Shown here one piece after another: positions 1 through 7,799 of a stretch of 15,578 bases of DNA (positions within the stretch are counted from its first letter, which is position 1; every line of letters begins with the position of its first letter). Source of the DNA: DATMBL01 sp050735975 (lineage in GTDB: Bacteria > Desulfobacterota > Binatia > UBA9968). The notes under the pieces were generated by a model, which was given only the letters and a program-made list of their open reading frames with translations, searched no databases and was not told where the DNA came from. The stretch lies in contig JBOHVS010000199.1 in NCBI GenBank assembly GCA_050735975.1, positions 1-15,578 of the forward strand, read 5' to 3'. Position numbers and translations under genes: made by a program.

Positions 1-1716
1 CTACAAGTCATTCAGGCACGCCTCGCCGGCATCGTCCAGGAGATGCAGAACTCACTCTTCCGTACCGGCTTCTCTACGATCATCCGCGAGTCGCAGGACG
101 CAAGTTGTGCGATTCTCAATGCGCAAGGCGAAGTGGTTGCGCAGCATGTCGTACTGCCATTGCACATGGGCGCCTTTCCCGCCTGCGCCGCCGGCTTGCT
201 GAAGAACTATACAGCGTCGGAAATCCAAGAGGGCGATGCTTTCATCACCAACCATCCTTATTTGGGCGGCAGTCCCCATGCGCCGGACATGGCAGTCCTC
301 ACACCGATCTTCTATCGAGGAGATTGGGTCGGATTCGCGGCGAATCTCGCGCACAAGAGCGACATCGGTGGTCCTGTGCCGGGAAGTTGTTGGAGCCAGG
401 CACGCGAGATTTACCAGGAAGGCCTGCACCTACCGCCGATCAAGTACGCTGCGAAGTACCAAACCAGCAAAGACATCGACGCGGTTATAGCCGCCAATAG
501 CCGGACGCCGGAGCTCGTCGTCGGAGACTTGCGCGGGCAGGTTGGCGCGGCCCGGCTCGGCGAAAAGCGTTTTCAAGAGATGATGGACCGCTACGGCAAA
601 GCGATTATCCTTGCCTCCTACGATCAGCTCTTCGCGATGACCGAGGCCAAGGTCCGTAGCGAAATCGCTTCATGGCCCGATGGCTTCGGCGAAGGGGAGC
701 GCTTCGTTGACAGCGACGGCATCGATCTCGACAGGCCCGTGCGTATCCATGTGCGGATCGAAAAGAAAGGCGACCGTCTGCTCTTCGATTTTACCGGCTC
801 CGCCGACCAGACCAAAGGGCCGGCGAACATCCGCCCGACCATCGTGCGCGCGGCCTGTTCCTATCTCCTCACATGCCTGGTGGATCCCGCCCTGACGATC
901 AACTTCGGTCTGGCTAGAGTCGTCGAAATCAGAGTTCGCGAGGGAAGCGTCGTAAACCCGCACTTCCCGGCGCCCGTGAACACCTACAACCCGACTGTCC
1001 ACGCGCTGGTGGAGGCGCTGCTTGAAGCTTCCAGCCAGATCACGCCGCATAAGAAGGTCGGGGACGGTTGCAGCAGCCGTTCGATCATCATCGGCGGGCG
1101 GAGCAATAAAACCGGCAAGAGCTATGTTCAATACGAAATCTTCGGCGGCGGCTCCGGCGGGCGGAGCGGCAAAGACGGCGTTTCCGGCACGAACGTGAAT
1201 CAATCGAACGCCAAGATCGCGCCCATTGAGATCATCGAGTCGGAGTTTTCTACGCGCCTTCGCCGCTTTGAGCTCATCTCGGATTCAGGCGGCGCCGGCA
1301 AGTATCGCGGCGGCCTTGGCTTCGTCCGGGAGTACGAACTTCTCGATCATGACGCTCGCTTCTCGCTGCGCTCCACCAAGCACACGGTCGCGCCTAAAGG
1401 CATCGAAGGCGGATTAGACGGCAAAACGGGCCGCTGCATTTTAAACCCGGACACCGACAAAGCGCGCGTCATTCCGTCGCGCTACTCGGACCATACGCTC
1501 CATCCGGGTGAAGTAGTGAGCCTGGAAACTCCGGGCGGCGGCGGTTTGGGGAATCCCCTCGAACGCGATCCGGGGATGGTGCTCAACGACGTGCGCAATG
1601 GCTACGTCACCCGGGATAAGGCACGGGACGTTTACCGCGTTGCGATTGAGAGCCGGAACGGCGATCTCAGAGTCAATGAATTGCGGACGCGCGAGATGCG
1701 CGCAGCGAAAGCCTAA
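1..1716 (+). CDS. hyuB: Hydantoinase B / oxoprolinase family protein, first of two tandem copies (5' end outside window)
   Basis: HyuB-type subunits work with a HyuA partner in ATP-dependent opening of hydantoin, 5-oxoproline or related rings; acetone carboxylase subunits belong to the same superfamily. The frame is open from base 1. Alignment to the paralogue at 1802 implies that only about eight N-terminal codons are missing, so 571 residues of about 579 are visible. Family landmarks occur in order: a TNHPYLGGSPHAPDM block near residue 85, AHKSDIGG, EIYQEGLHLPP, GDLRGQVGAARLG, an FDFTGSADQ strand, DSGGAGKYRGGLGFVREY, and the C-terminal PGGGGLGNPLERDP followed by NGYVTRDKARDVY. No signal peptide is expected, so it is probably cytoplasmic. 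The substrate cannot be told from sequence. The stop is 85 bases before the second copy, and no hyuA is visible in the window, so it may lie just upstream. Family call is firm; substrate is unknown. Confidence 0.93.
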   Translation, partial: LQVIQARLAGIVQEMQNSLFRTGFSTIIRESQDASCAILNAQGEVVAQHVVLPLHMGAFPACAAGLLKNYTASEIQEGDAFITNHPYLGGSPHAPDMAVLTPIFYRGDWVGFAANLAHKSDIGGPVPGSCWSQAREIYQEGLHLPPIKYAAKYQTSKDIDAVIAANSRTPELVVGDLRGQVGAARLGEKRFQEMMDRYGKAIILASYDQLFAMTEAKVRSEIASWPDGFGEGERFVDSDGIDLDRPVRIHVRIEKKGDRLLFDFTGSADQTKGPANIRPTIVRAACSYLLTCLVDPALTINFGLARVVEIRVREGSVVNPHFPAPVNTYNPTVHALVEALLEASSQITPHKKVGDGCSSRSIIIGGRSNKTGKSYVQYEIFGGGSGGRSGKDGVSGTNVNQSNAKIAPIEIIESEFSTRLRRFELISDSGGAGKYRGGLGFVREYELLDHDARFSLRSTKHTVAPKGIEGGLDGKTGRCILNPDTDKARVIPSRYSDHTLHPGEVVSLETPGGGGLGNPLERDPGMVLNDVRNGYVTRDKARDVYRVAIESRNGDLRVNELRTREMRAAKA

Positions 1717-1728
1717 TCCAAAAGCATG

Positions 1729-1795
1729 AAAAGCCGGGAGCAGCGAGCAGGGAGCACTCCAAGCTCCGTGCTCCATGCCCCATGCTCGCGCCCTT
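1729..1795. repeat. Low-complexity intergenic repeat of GGAGCA / TGCTCC words
   Basis: The gap between the two hyuB copies is built from reiterated words such as gagcagcgagcagggagcac, followed by their complements. It contains a perfect inverted repeat, ggagcac (1751-1757) and gtgctcc (1768-1774), with a 10-base loop. It looks like the text-like intergenic repeats common in some uncultivated bacterial genomes. No Shine-Dalgarno for the downstream gene is recognisable in it. Confidence 0.5.
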
Positions 1796-1801
1796 AGAAA
1801 T

Positions 1802-3574
1802 ATGGCAACCGTCGATCCCATAACCTTACAGGTTATCCAGGCACGCCTGGCGGGTATCGTTCAGGAGATGCAAAACTCCCTTTTCCGCACCGGCTTCTCC
1901 ACGATAATCCGCGAGTCGCAAGACGCCAGCTGCGCGATTTTGAATGTTCAAGGGGAAGTAGTCGCTCAGCATGTGGTGCTGCCGCTGCACATGGGCGCGT
2001 TCCCGGCCTGCGCAGCGGCTATTCTAAAAAGCTATTCCGCGTCTGAAATCCGATCAGGGGATGCCTTTATTACCAATCATCCTTACTTGGGCGGGAGTCC
2101 GCATGCCCCCGATATGGCGGTGCTTACTCCGATCTTTCACGAGGGGGAATGGGTCGGGTTCGCCGCGAACATGGCGCACAAGAGCGACATCGGCGGTACG
2201 GTGCCGGGGAGCGGCTCCGGTAACGCGCGGGAAATTTATCAAGAAGGCCTCCATCTGCCACCGGTTAAGCTCACGGCGCGGCTAAGACCCGTCAAAGAAA
2301 TCGAGGCTCTGATCATGGCGAACAGCCGGACGCCGGGCCTCGTAATCGGGGATTTGCGGGGGCAGGTAGGCGCCGCGCGTCTGGGCGAGCGGCGCATGGC
2401 CGAACTCATGGGACGCTATGGCAAGGCAACCGTCATCGAGGCTACCGATCTTTTGTCTTTGTACACCGAGAGCCGCGTGCGCCAAGCTGTCCGTTCGTGG
2501 CCGGACGCAGTCTCGGAAGGTGAAAGCTTCGTTGATCACGACGGCATCGATCTCGATCGGCCGATTCGTCTTCACGTTAAGGTAAAAAAGGAAGCTGATC
2601 GCGTCCACTTCGACTTCAGCGGCTGCGGCGATCAAACTCGCGGCCCGGCCAATATCAGGCCGCCACTGGTGCGCGCCGCCTGCGCCTACTGCCTGGTTGC
2701 GCTGGTCGATCCATTTCTGCCGATCAACCAGGGGTTGGCACGAGTGATCGAAGCCACTTTTCGCCCCGGCAGCGTCGTCGATCCCCACTTCCCCGCGGCC
2801 GTCAATACCTACATGCCCACGGCCCTGGGGGTGGCCGAAGCCGTCCTCAAGGCCCTCGGTCCTCTAGTTCCGAGCAAGCGAATCGCCGGCGGCTCGGGGA
2901 GCGCCGCCATTGTCCTCGGCGGGCGAAACTCCGGCACGAACCACGCGTATGTCCACTACGAAATATTTAGCGGCGGAACCGGCGCCCGTTTTGGTAAGGA
3001 CGGCGTATCCGCGACTGCTTTCCATCTAAGCAATTGCAAGACGGCACCGGTCGAAATCATCGAGTCGGAGTTTCCTACCCGAGTGGAACGCTTCGAGATG
3101 ATCCCGGACTCGGGAGGCGCGGGCCGCTGGCGCGGCGGACTCGGATTTGTCCGCGATTATCGCATCCTTGCGGACGAAGTCCGGTTCTCAATGCGCACCG
3201 ACAAACATGTAATCGAACCCTGGGGAATCGATTCGGGCCGCGCCGGCGGTAAAGGATCATGCATCGTCAATCCCGGCGCTACGGGCGAGAAGCGACTGCC
3301 GTCGCGCTTTGGCGATCACCGTTTGCGAAAGGGAGACGTACTGCGCATTGAGAGACCAGGCGGCGGCGGTCTCGATAGTCCACTGGCGCGGCCGGCCGAG
3401 CAGGTGGTCGAAGACGTTCGCCAAGGCTATGTCTCAGCAGAAAGGGCCGCGTCAGACTATGGACTGGTCCTGGACTTCGCGGGCGGGGGGCCTGCGGTCA
3501 ACGAGGCGGAAACCCAAAATTTACGAGGGAAAAAGCGAAAAATCACTGGAAAAGACCCCGTACCTCTGCTATAA
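1802..3574 (+). CDS. hyuB: Hydantoinase B / oxoprolinase family protein, second tandem copy
   Basis: A 590-residue paralogue of the preceding gene, within the usual 500-600 residue range of HyuB. ATG at 1802 gives the family-typical N-terminus MATVDPITLQVIQARL. An upstream in-frame ATG at 1775 lies in repeat DNA and was rejected. Landmarks are TNHPYLGGSPHAPDM (91-105), AHKSDIGG (125-132), GDLRGQVGAARLG (183-195), ESEF (421-424), DSGGAGRWRGGLG (436-448), and PGGGGLDSPLAR (519-530) followed by the GYVS helix. The N-terminal region is almost identical to the first copy, whereas the middle and C-terminus diverge. A short basic tail after about residue 573 is not shared. It presumably pairs with a HyuA ATPase-like subunit to hydrolyse or carboxylate a cyclic amide or ketone, but the substrate is unknown. 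No good Shine-Dalgarno is visible, so it may be translated from the upstream message. Confidence 0.93.
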   Translation: MATVDPITLQVIQARLAGIVQEMQNSLFRTGFSTIIRESQDASCAILNVQGEVVAQHVVLPLHMGAFPACAAAILKSYSASEIRSGDAFITNHPYLGGSPHAPDMAVLTPIFHEGEWVGFAANMAHKSDIGGTVPGSGSGNAREIYQEGLHLPPVKLTARLRPVKEIEALIMANSRTPGLVIGDLRGQVGAARLGERRMAELMGRYGKATVIEATDLLSLYTESRVRQAVRSWPDAVSEGESFVDHDGIDLDRPIRLHVKVKKEADRVHFDFSGCGDQTRGPANIRPPLVRAACAYCLVALVDPFLPINQGLARVIEATFRPGSVVDPHFPAAVNTYMPTALGVAEAVLKALGPLVPSKRIAGGSGSAAIVLGGRNSGTNHAYVHYEIFSGGTGARFGKDGVSATAFHLSNCKTAPVEIIESEFPTRVERFEMIPDSGGAGRWRGGLGFVRDYRILADEVRFSMRTDKHVIEPWGIDSGRAGGKGSCIVNPGATGEKRLPSRFGDHRLRKGDVLRIERPGGGGLDSPLARPAEQVVEDVRQGYVSAERAASDYGLVLDFAGGGPAVNEAETQNLRGKKRKITGKDPVPLL

Positions 3575-3575
3575 G
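3547..3575 (+). promoter_or_regulatory. Candidate extended -10 promoter for the SWIB gene
   Basis: TGGAAA (3547-3552, 4 of 6 to the -35 consensus) is separated by 17 bases from TATAAG (3570-3575, 5 of 6 to the -10 consensus). The -10 is preceded by TGC, giving an extended -10. It overlaps the end of the second hyuB copy. A start near 3582 would give a leader of about 30 bases carrying the AAGGAGG ribosome site. This is inferred from motif matching only. Confidence 0.4.
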
Positions 3576-3611
3576 CACAGGCTAATCATTTCCCAACTTC
3601 AAGGAGGAACA

Positions 3612-3881
3612 ATGGCAACAAAAAAGAAACGTAAACCGAATCCGGCGTTCATGAAGCCCGTGCAACCGGATGATGCCCTCGGCGCAGTCGTGGGGACTAG
3701 GGCGATGCCTAGAACTGAGGTTACAAAGAAAATCTGGGCTTACATAAAAAGGAATGGTCTCCAGGACAAAAAGAAGAGGACGAACATCAACGCCGACGAT
3801 AAACTGAAAGCGGTTTTCGGCGGGAAGAAGCAAGTTACGATGTTTGAGATGACCAAGCTGGTGAGTAGGCACGTCAAGTAA
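3612..3881 (+). CDS. Small stand-alone SWIB/MDM2-domain protein
   Basis: An 89-residue protein made almost entirely of one SWIB/MDM2 domain (about residues 12-88) after a basic MATKKKRK start. Diagnostic stretches are FMKPVQPDDALGAVVG, MPRTEVTKKIWAYIKRNGLQ, NINADDKLKAVFGGKKQV and FEMTKLVSRHVK. In eukaryotes the fold sits in SWI/SNF BAF60 subunits and MDM2. In bacteria it is known from chlamydiae (alone or fused to topoisomerase I) and some proteobacteria, where its function is poorly defined; nucleoid or DNA-topology roles are usually proposed. The start at 3612 is fixed by a perfect AAGGAGG at 3601-3607 and by the domain boundary. The frame is open further upstream inside hyuB, but that part is a shadow. 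It begins 37 bases after hyuB and is convergent with purF across a repeat element. A functional link to hyuB is not implied. Confidence 0.93.
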   Translation: MATKKKRKPNPAFMKPVQPDDALGAVVGTRAMPRTEVTKKIWAYIKRNGLQDKKKRTNINADDKLKAVFGGKKQVTMFEMTKLVSRHVK

Positions 3882-3900
3882 GAAACGTCGTTCCTCAATC

Positions 3901-4080
3901 AGTGTGCTGTCTCTTAAATTTGCTACATAATTCCCGCGTCATTCCGGCCAACCCCGGATCACAGTCCGGGGTAGCGCGAGCCGGAATCCAGGAAAGTCAA
4001 ATGCTTCTGGATGCCCGCTTTCGCGGGCATGACGGTGGGGAGATCGCCAATTTTTTTGCAAATTTCTGAGTCAGCACACT
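3901..4080. mobile_element. 180-bp MITE-like element with about 23-bp terminal inverted repeats
   Basis: The left end 3901-3923 (AGTGTGCTG, six variable bases, AAATTTGC) is the inverse of the right end 4058-4080 (GCAAATTT, six bases, CAGCACACT), matching at about 20 of 23 positions. It encodes no protein. Its centre is the nested hairpin listed separately. No clear target-site duplication is seen. The right end supplies two of the three bases of the purF stop codon. The ends and lack of coding capacity suggest a non-autonomous insertion moved by a transposase elsewhere. The alternative is a convergent-gene terminator that merely resembles one. Confidence 0.55.
3937..4034. repeat. Nested hairpin repeat of the CGTCATTCCGGC ... 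GCGGGCATGACG type
   Basis: The outer stem is cgtcat (3937-3942) with atgacg (4029-4034). Inside are ttccggc (3942-3948) with gccggaa (3980-3986), ccccgga (3952-3958) with tccgggg (3965-3971), atccag (3986-3991) with ctggat (4007-4012), and atgcccgc (4011-4018) with gcgggcat (4023-4030), the last having a GAAA loop on the minus strand. This is the widespread bacterial hairpin repeat whose spurious translation reads CPRKRASR. Lying between the convergent SWIB and purF genes, it probably also ends transcription from both sides. Confidence 0.75.
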
Positions 4081-5503
4081 AGCGGTTGAGGGCGTCGAAG
4101 AGATAGAGCTGGCGGGTGTGGCCCTCATCATCGAAGTGGATCGGGTAATTGCCGCTGAAGCATGCGTCGCAGAAACCCTCGTCCCGGCTATCAAAGTGGG
4201 CGTACATTCCTTCCCGACTCAGATACGCAAGGGTGTCGGCCCCGATAAAGCGGCGGATCTCGTCAACTGAATTCGCCGATGCGATGAGCTCGGAACGAGT
4301 CGGCGTATCGATGCCGTAGTAACAGGGACTGATGGTTGCGGGCGAGCTGATGCGCATGTGCACTTCCCTGGCGCCCGCGTCGCGCAGCATGCGGATGATC
4401 TTTCGGCTCGTGGTGCCCCGGACGATCGAATCGTCAACGACGATGACCCGTTTCCCCGTCAGTACTTCCTTTTGCGCGTTGAGCTTTATTTTTACTCCGA
4501 AATGCCGAATGGACTGGCTCGGTTCGATGAACGTCCTGCCCACGTAATGGTTGCGAATGAGCCCAAATTCCAGCGGTATTCCGGATTCCTCGGCATATCC
4601 TATCGCCGCCGGGACCCCGGAGTCCGGCACCGGCGTCACGAGATCCGCTTCGGCCGCGCTTTCGCGCGCGAGCTCGCGGCCCAACGCTTTACGAACCTGA
4701 TAGACGTTGTGTCCGTAGAGGTTGCTGTCCGGTCGCGCGAAGTAGATGTATTCAAAAATACACTTTGCATGACGCGCCGGTGGAAACGGTTTGAGCGATT
4801 CCATGCCGTTCGGGCCGAAGCTAACGATCTCCCCGGGCTCGATCTCGCGCACGTACTCCGATTCTATCAAGTCCAGGGCGCAAGTTTCCGAGGCGACCAC
4901 GTACGCGCCACCATGCTTCCCTTCAGGAAACTTTCCCAGGACCAGTGGGCGGAAGCCCATCGGATCGCGCACGGCGATCATCTTGTCCAAGGTCAAGAAC
5001 GCCAGTGAATAGGCGCCGCGCACCCGGCTCAGCGCCTCAACAAGGCGCCCCATGAGCGTCGATTCTCTGGAAGTCGCGATAAGATGGATAATCACTTCGG
5101 TATCCGAAGTGGACTGAAAGATGGATCCGGCTGCCTCCAACTCATCCCGTAACAAGGCTCCGTTGACCAGGTTGCCGTTGTGGGAGATTGCAATCGGCCC
5201 CTGGGAATACTCGACGACGAAGGGCTGAGCGTTTTTCACGTGGCTTTGTCCGTGGGTCGAGTAGCGATTGTGACCGATGGCGCTTGAACCCTCCAGGCGT
5301 TTGATGACGTCTTCCTTGAATACGTCGGCCACGAGTCCCATCTGCCGGTGGGAAATCAAACCCTTACCATCCGAAGAGACGATGCCGCAGGATTCCTGCC
5401 CACGATGCTGCAGAGCGTAAAGGCCGAGATATACCATGTTGGCCGCTTCCGGATGGCCGTAAACGCCCATGACCGCGCACTCTTCGCGAAATTTATCCTG
5501 CAT
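4079..5503 (-). CDS. purF: Amidophosphoribosyltransferase, Fe-S type
   Basis: Catalyses the first committed step of purine synthesis: PRPP plus glutamine gives 5-phosphoribosylamine, glutamate and pyrophosphate in the cytoplasm. It has 474 residues, full length. An eight-residue propeptide MQDKFREE precedes Cys9, the class II glutaminase nucleophile. HRGQES (33-38) and the SHNGNLVNG stretch (107-115) belong to the N-terminal Ntn domain. The phosphoribosyltransferase PRPP loop is VIVVDDSIVRGTT (353-365). Four cysteines expected of the Bacillus-type [4Fe-4S] enzyme are present: C248, C394, and C445/C448 in CDAC. A GGTG ribosome site lies 4-5 bases before the ATG. It is the last gene of the purine cluster, 75 bases after purL. 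Its TAG stop runs into the end of the MITE-like element. Confidence 0.98.
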   Translation of the reverse strand: MQDKFREECAVMGVYGHPEAANMVYLGLYALQHRGQESCGIVSSDGKGLISHRQMGLVADVFKEDVIKRLEGSSAIGHNRYSTHGQSHVKNAQPFVVEYSQGPIAISHNGNLVNGALLRDELEAAGSIFQSTSDTEVIIHLIATSRESTLMGRLVEALSRVRGAYSLAFLTLDKMIAVRDPMGFRPLVLGKFPEGKHGGAYVVASETCALDLIESEYVREIEPGEIVSFGPNGMESLKPFPPARHAKCIFEYIYFARPDSNLYGHNVYQVRKALGRELARESAAEADLVTPVPDSGVPAAIGYAEESGIPLEFGLIRNHYVGRTFIEPSQSIRHFGVKIKLNAQKEVLTGKRVIVVDDSIVRGTTSRKIIRMLRDAGAREVHMRISSPATISPCYYGIDTPTRSELIASANSVDEIRRFIGADTLAYLSREGMYAHFDSRDEGFCDACFSGNYPIHFDDEGHTRQLYLFDALNR

Positions 5504-5541
5504 TTTTCACCCGCCGTGATCTGCGCAACTCTCTGTTTTTC

Positions 5542-5575
5542 CCCTTGAACCCTTTAACTCTTGAACCCTTGAGCC
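5542..5575. repeat. CTTGAACCCTT direct-repeat words in the purL-purF gap
   Basis: The 11-mer cttgaaccctt occurs twice, at 5544-5554 and 5560-5570, with a 16-base period. The second runs into cttgagcc (5568-5575). Cttgagcc recurs at 5582-5589, inside the last codons of purL. Similar words (cctttgaaccttgaac) stand at 10236-10251. No promoter or terminator is evident here; it is probably read through between purL and purF. Confidence 0.55.
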
Positions 5576-5578
5576 AAA

Positions 5579-7792
5579 CTACTTGAGCCGCTGGGTCAAA
5601 CCGGCGGCCCAAATCGACCTGAGTTCATCAACCGGCAATTGAACCAGCGGCTGAATCGTCAAACGCGAGCCGCCCACGGTGCCGATGACCTGCACCGGAA
5701 CATGTTGCTTCGCGGCGATCTCCCGCAGCTGGCTCAGATCCCTTTCTTCCAACGACACGACGATCCGGGATTGGGATTCGCTAAAAAGCAAGGCATCGCC
5801 ACGGATCATCTCATGCGCCTCGATGCGCGCTCCCAGCGGCTTATCCGGGCCACCGATGCAGCATTCCGCCAGGGCCACCGCCAAACCACCGTCGGAAACG
5901 TCATGGGCCGAGCGCAGAATGCCTTTCTCAATCGCCTCGATGCAGCAGCTCTGAACCGCCTGCTCGAATTTTAAATCGATCCACGGCGGAGCCCCTTTCA
6001 CGAGTCCATGAACGATTTTGAGGTACTCGCTGCCTCCGAGTTCCTCGCGCGTTCGGCCGAGCAACGCGACCAGGTGGCCGGCGAATTTGAACCACGGCGT
6101 GACGACCCGTCGTATTTTTGCAATGAGCCCAACCATTCCCACGGCCGGCGTCGGATAGATGGGCACCCCATCGGTTTCATTATAAAAACTAACATTGCCG
6201 CTCACAACAGGCACTTGGAGAGCGATACACGCATCGCGCATGCCATGAATGACTTGGGAAAACTGCCACATGACTGCCGGATTCTCAGGGCTGCCGAAGT
6301 TTAGGCAGTCGGTGAGTCCGAGAGGATGCGCTCCGACGCAGGCGAGATTGCGCGCGGCTTCGGCCACCGCCAGAGCGCCTCCCACATAGGGATCGAGATA
6401 ACAGTAGCGGCTGTTGCCGTCGACCGTGAGGGCGATGGCTTTTTCGGTCCCCCTCACCCGAATCACCGCGGCGTCCGCGCCTGGCGGTATGACCGTGTTG
6501 CTACGGACGAAATGATCATACTGGCGATAAACCCATTCTTTCGAGGCGATGTTGGGCGAGCCGAGGAGGAGCTTCAAAGTCGCGCCGAGATCCTTGGGAT
6601 CTTCGATCTTAGAGAGATCGAGCTGCTCCACATCGTCGTGGTTCTTGGGACGCTGGGCCGGCCGTTGGTAAACCGGCGCCTCTTTGGTCAAAGCGCTGAT
6701 CGGTATACACGCGACTTCAAATCCGTCGACTGAAACGCGGAACTGTCGATCATCGGTGACTTGCCCAATGACAACGGCGTCCAGGTCCCATTTGTCGAAG
6801 ATCCGCTTGACTTCGGCCTCGGTTCCCTTTTTCGCGACCAGAAGCATTCGCTCCTGTGACTCGGAAAGCAGGATTTCGTAGGGCGTCATGCCCTGCTCTC
6901 GCACCGGCACGCGGGAGAGATCCAATGAAATCCCCGTGTCCCCCCGTCCCGCCATCTCGGCAGACGAACTCGTGAGCCCGGCGGCGCCCATATCTTGAAT
7001 TCCCACGACGTAATCGGTCTCCATCAACTCCAAACAAGCCTCCAACAAGAGCTTCTCCGTGAAGGGATCGCCCACCTGCACGGTAGGTCTTCGTTGTTCC
7101 TTCTCTTCCGAAAAAGACTCCGAGGCCATAGTGGCGCCGTGAATGCCGTCTCGGCCGGTTTTCGAGCCGACATAGATCACCGGATTACCGACTCCTTTCG
7201 CAATGCCGGTGAAGATTCGCTTCTTCTTGGTAATGCCCAGTGTAAAAGCGTTGACCAGTATGTTCGAGTTGTAGCATTCATCGAAATACACTTCGCCGCC
7301 CACCGTCGGCACGCCAACGCAGTTGCCGTACCCCCCAATGCCGGCAACGACACCCGACAAGAGATAGCGCGTGCGTGGATGATCGATGCTTCCGAAGCGA
7401 AGCGAGTTCAACGAGGCGATGGGCCGCGCGCCCATCGTGAAGATATCCCGCAAGATGCCGCCGACGCCGGTGGCCGCTCCCTGATAAGGCTCGATAAACG
7501 ATGGGTGGTTGTGGCTCTCTATCTTAAAAGCAACGGCCAAGCCATCGCCGATATCCACGATACCCGCGTTTTCACCCGGGCCTTGAATAACATGCGGCCC
7601 TTCGGTCGGAAGTTGCTTGAGATAGTGACGCGAACTCTTATAACTGCAGTGCTCCGACCACATGACCGAGAAAACACCCAGCTCCGTAAAGTTGGGCTCC
7701 CGGCCGACCATCTTGACGATTTGGTGATATTCGTCTTCCGTCAGTCCGTGACTGGCGACGAGTTCAGGCGTAACTTGCCGTTGCGCAGCCAT
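5579..7792 (-). CDS. purL: Phosphoribosylformylglycinamidine synthase subunit PurL (small form)
   Basis: The ATP-dependent synthetase subunit that turns FGAR plus ammonia into FGAM; ammonia is supplied by PurQ and PurS bridges the two. It has 737 residues, the size of the small PurL and not the roughly 1300-residue fused enzyme of enterobacteria. An N-terminal linker is followed by VMWSEHCSYKSSR (His48 is the expected catalytic histidine of the family). GPGENAGIVDIGDGLAVAFK and ESHNHPSFIEPYQGAATGVG then form the nucleotide-binding AIR-synthase-like half. A second AIRS-like half includes DNLACVG-type and SDGGLAVALAECC motifs. It starts 7 bases after the purQ stop, so translational coupling is likely; the ribosome site is weak. 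The end of the gene reaches into CTTGAGCC repeat words. Confidence 0.98.
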   Translation of the reverse strand: MAAQRQVTPELVASHGLTEDEYHQIVKMVGREPNFTELGVFSVMWSEHCSYKSSRHYLKQLPTEGPHVIQGPGENAGIVDIGDGLAVAFKIESHNHPSFIEPYQGAATGVGGILRDIFTMGARPIASLNSLRFGSIDHPRTRYLLSGVVAGIGGYGNCVGVPTVGGEVYFDECYNSNILVNAFTLGITKKKRIFTGIAKGVGNPVIYVGSKTGRDGIHGATMASESFSEEKEQRRPTVQVGDPFTEKLLLEACLELMETDYVVGIQDMGAAGLTSSSAEMAGRGDTGISLDLSRVPVREQGMTPYEILLSESQERMLLVAKKGTEAEVKRIFDKWDLDAVVIGQVTDDRQFRVSVDGFEVACIPISALTKEAPVYQRPAQRPKNHDDVEQLDLSKIEDPKDLGATLKLLLGSPNIASKEWVYRQYDHFVRSNTVIPPGADAAVIRVRGTEKAIALTVDGNSRYCYLDPYVGGALAVAEAARNLACVGAHPLGLTDCLNFGSPENPAVMWQFSQVIHGMRDACIALQVPVVSGNVSFYNETDGVPIYPTPAVGMVGLIAKIRRVVTPWFKFAGHLVALLGRTREELGGSEYLKIVHGLVKGAPPWIDLKFEQAVQSCCIEAIEKGILRSAHDVSDGGLAVALAECCIGGPDKPLGARIEAHEMIRGDALLFSESQSRIVVSLEERDLSQLREIAAKQHVPVQVIGTVGGSRLTIQPLVQLPVDELRSIWAAGLTQRLK

Positions 7793-7799
7793 TTTCCGC

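Noticed and set aside
3309..3611. N-terminal extension of the SWIB frame into hyuB
   Set aside because: The SWIB domain and a perfect Shine-Dalgarno fix the start at 3612. The upstream part is hyuB read in another frame.
4013..4057. Classical intrinsic terminator for the SWIB gene (stem plus seven T residues)
   Set aside because: The T-run begins more than 20 bases after the GC-rich stem, too far for a standard terminator, although the repeat may still stop transcription.
4358..5008. 216-codon open frame on the + strand opposite purF
   Set aside because: Overlaps a complete purF with all its catalytic and Fe-S residues; the antisense frame has no motif.
5542..5575. CRISPR-like array
   Set aside because: The repeat units are only about 11 bases with a 5-base gap and just two copies; there are no spacers or cas genes.
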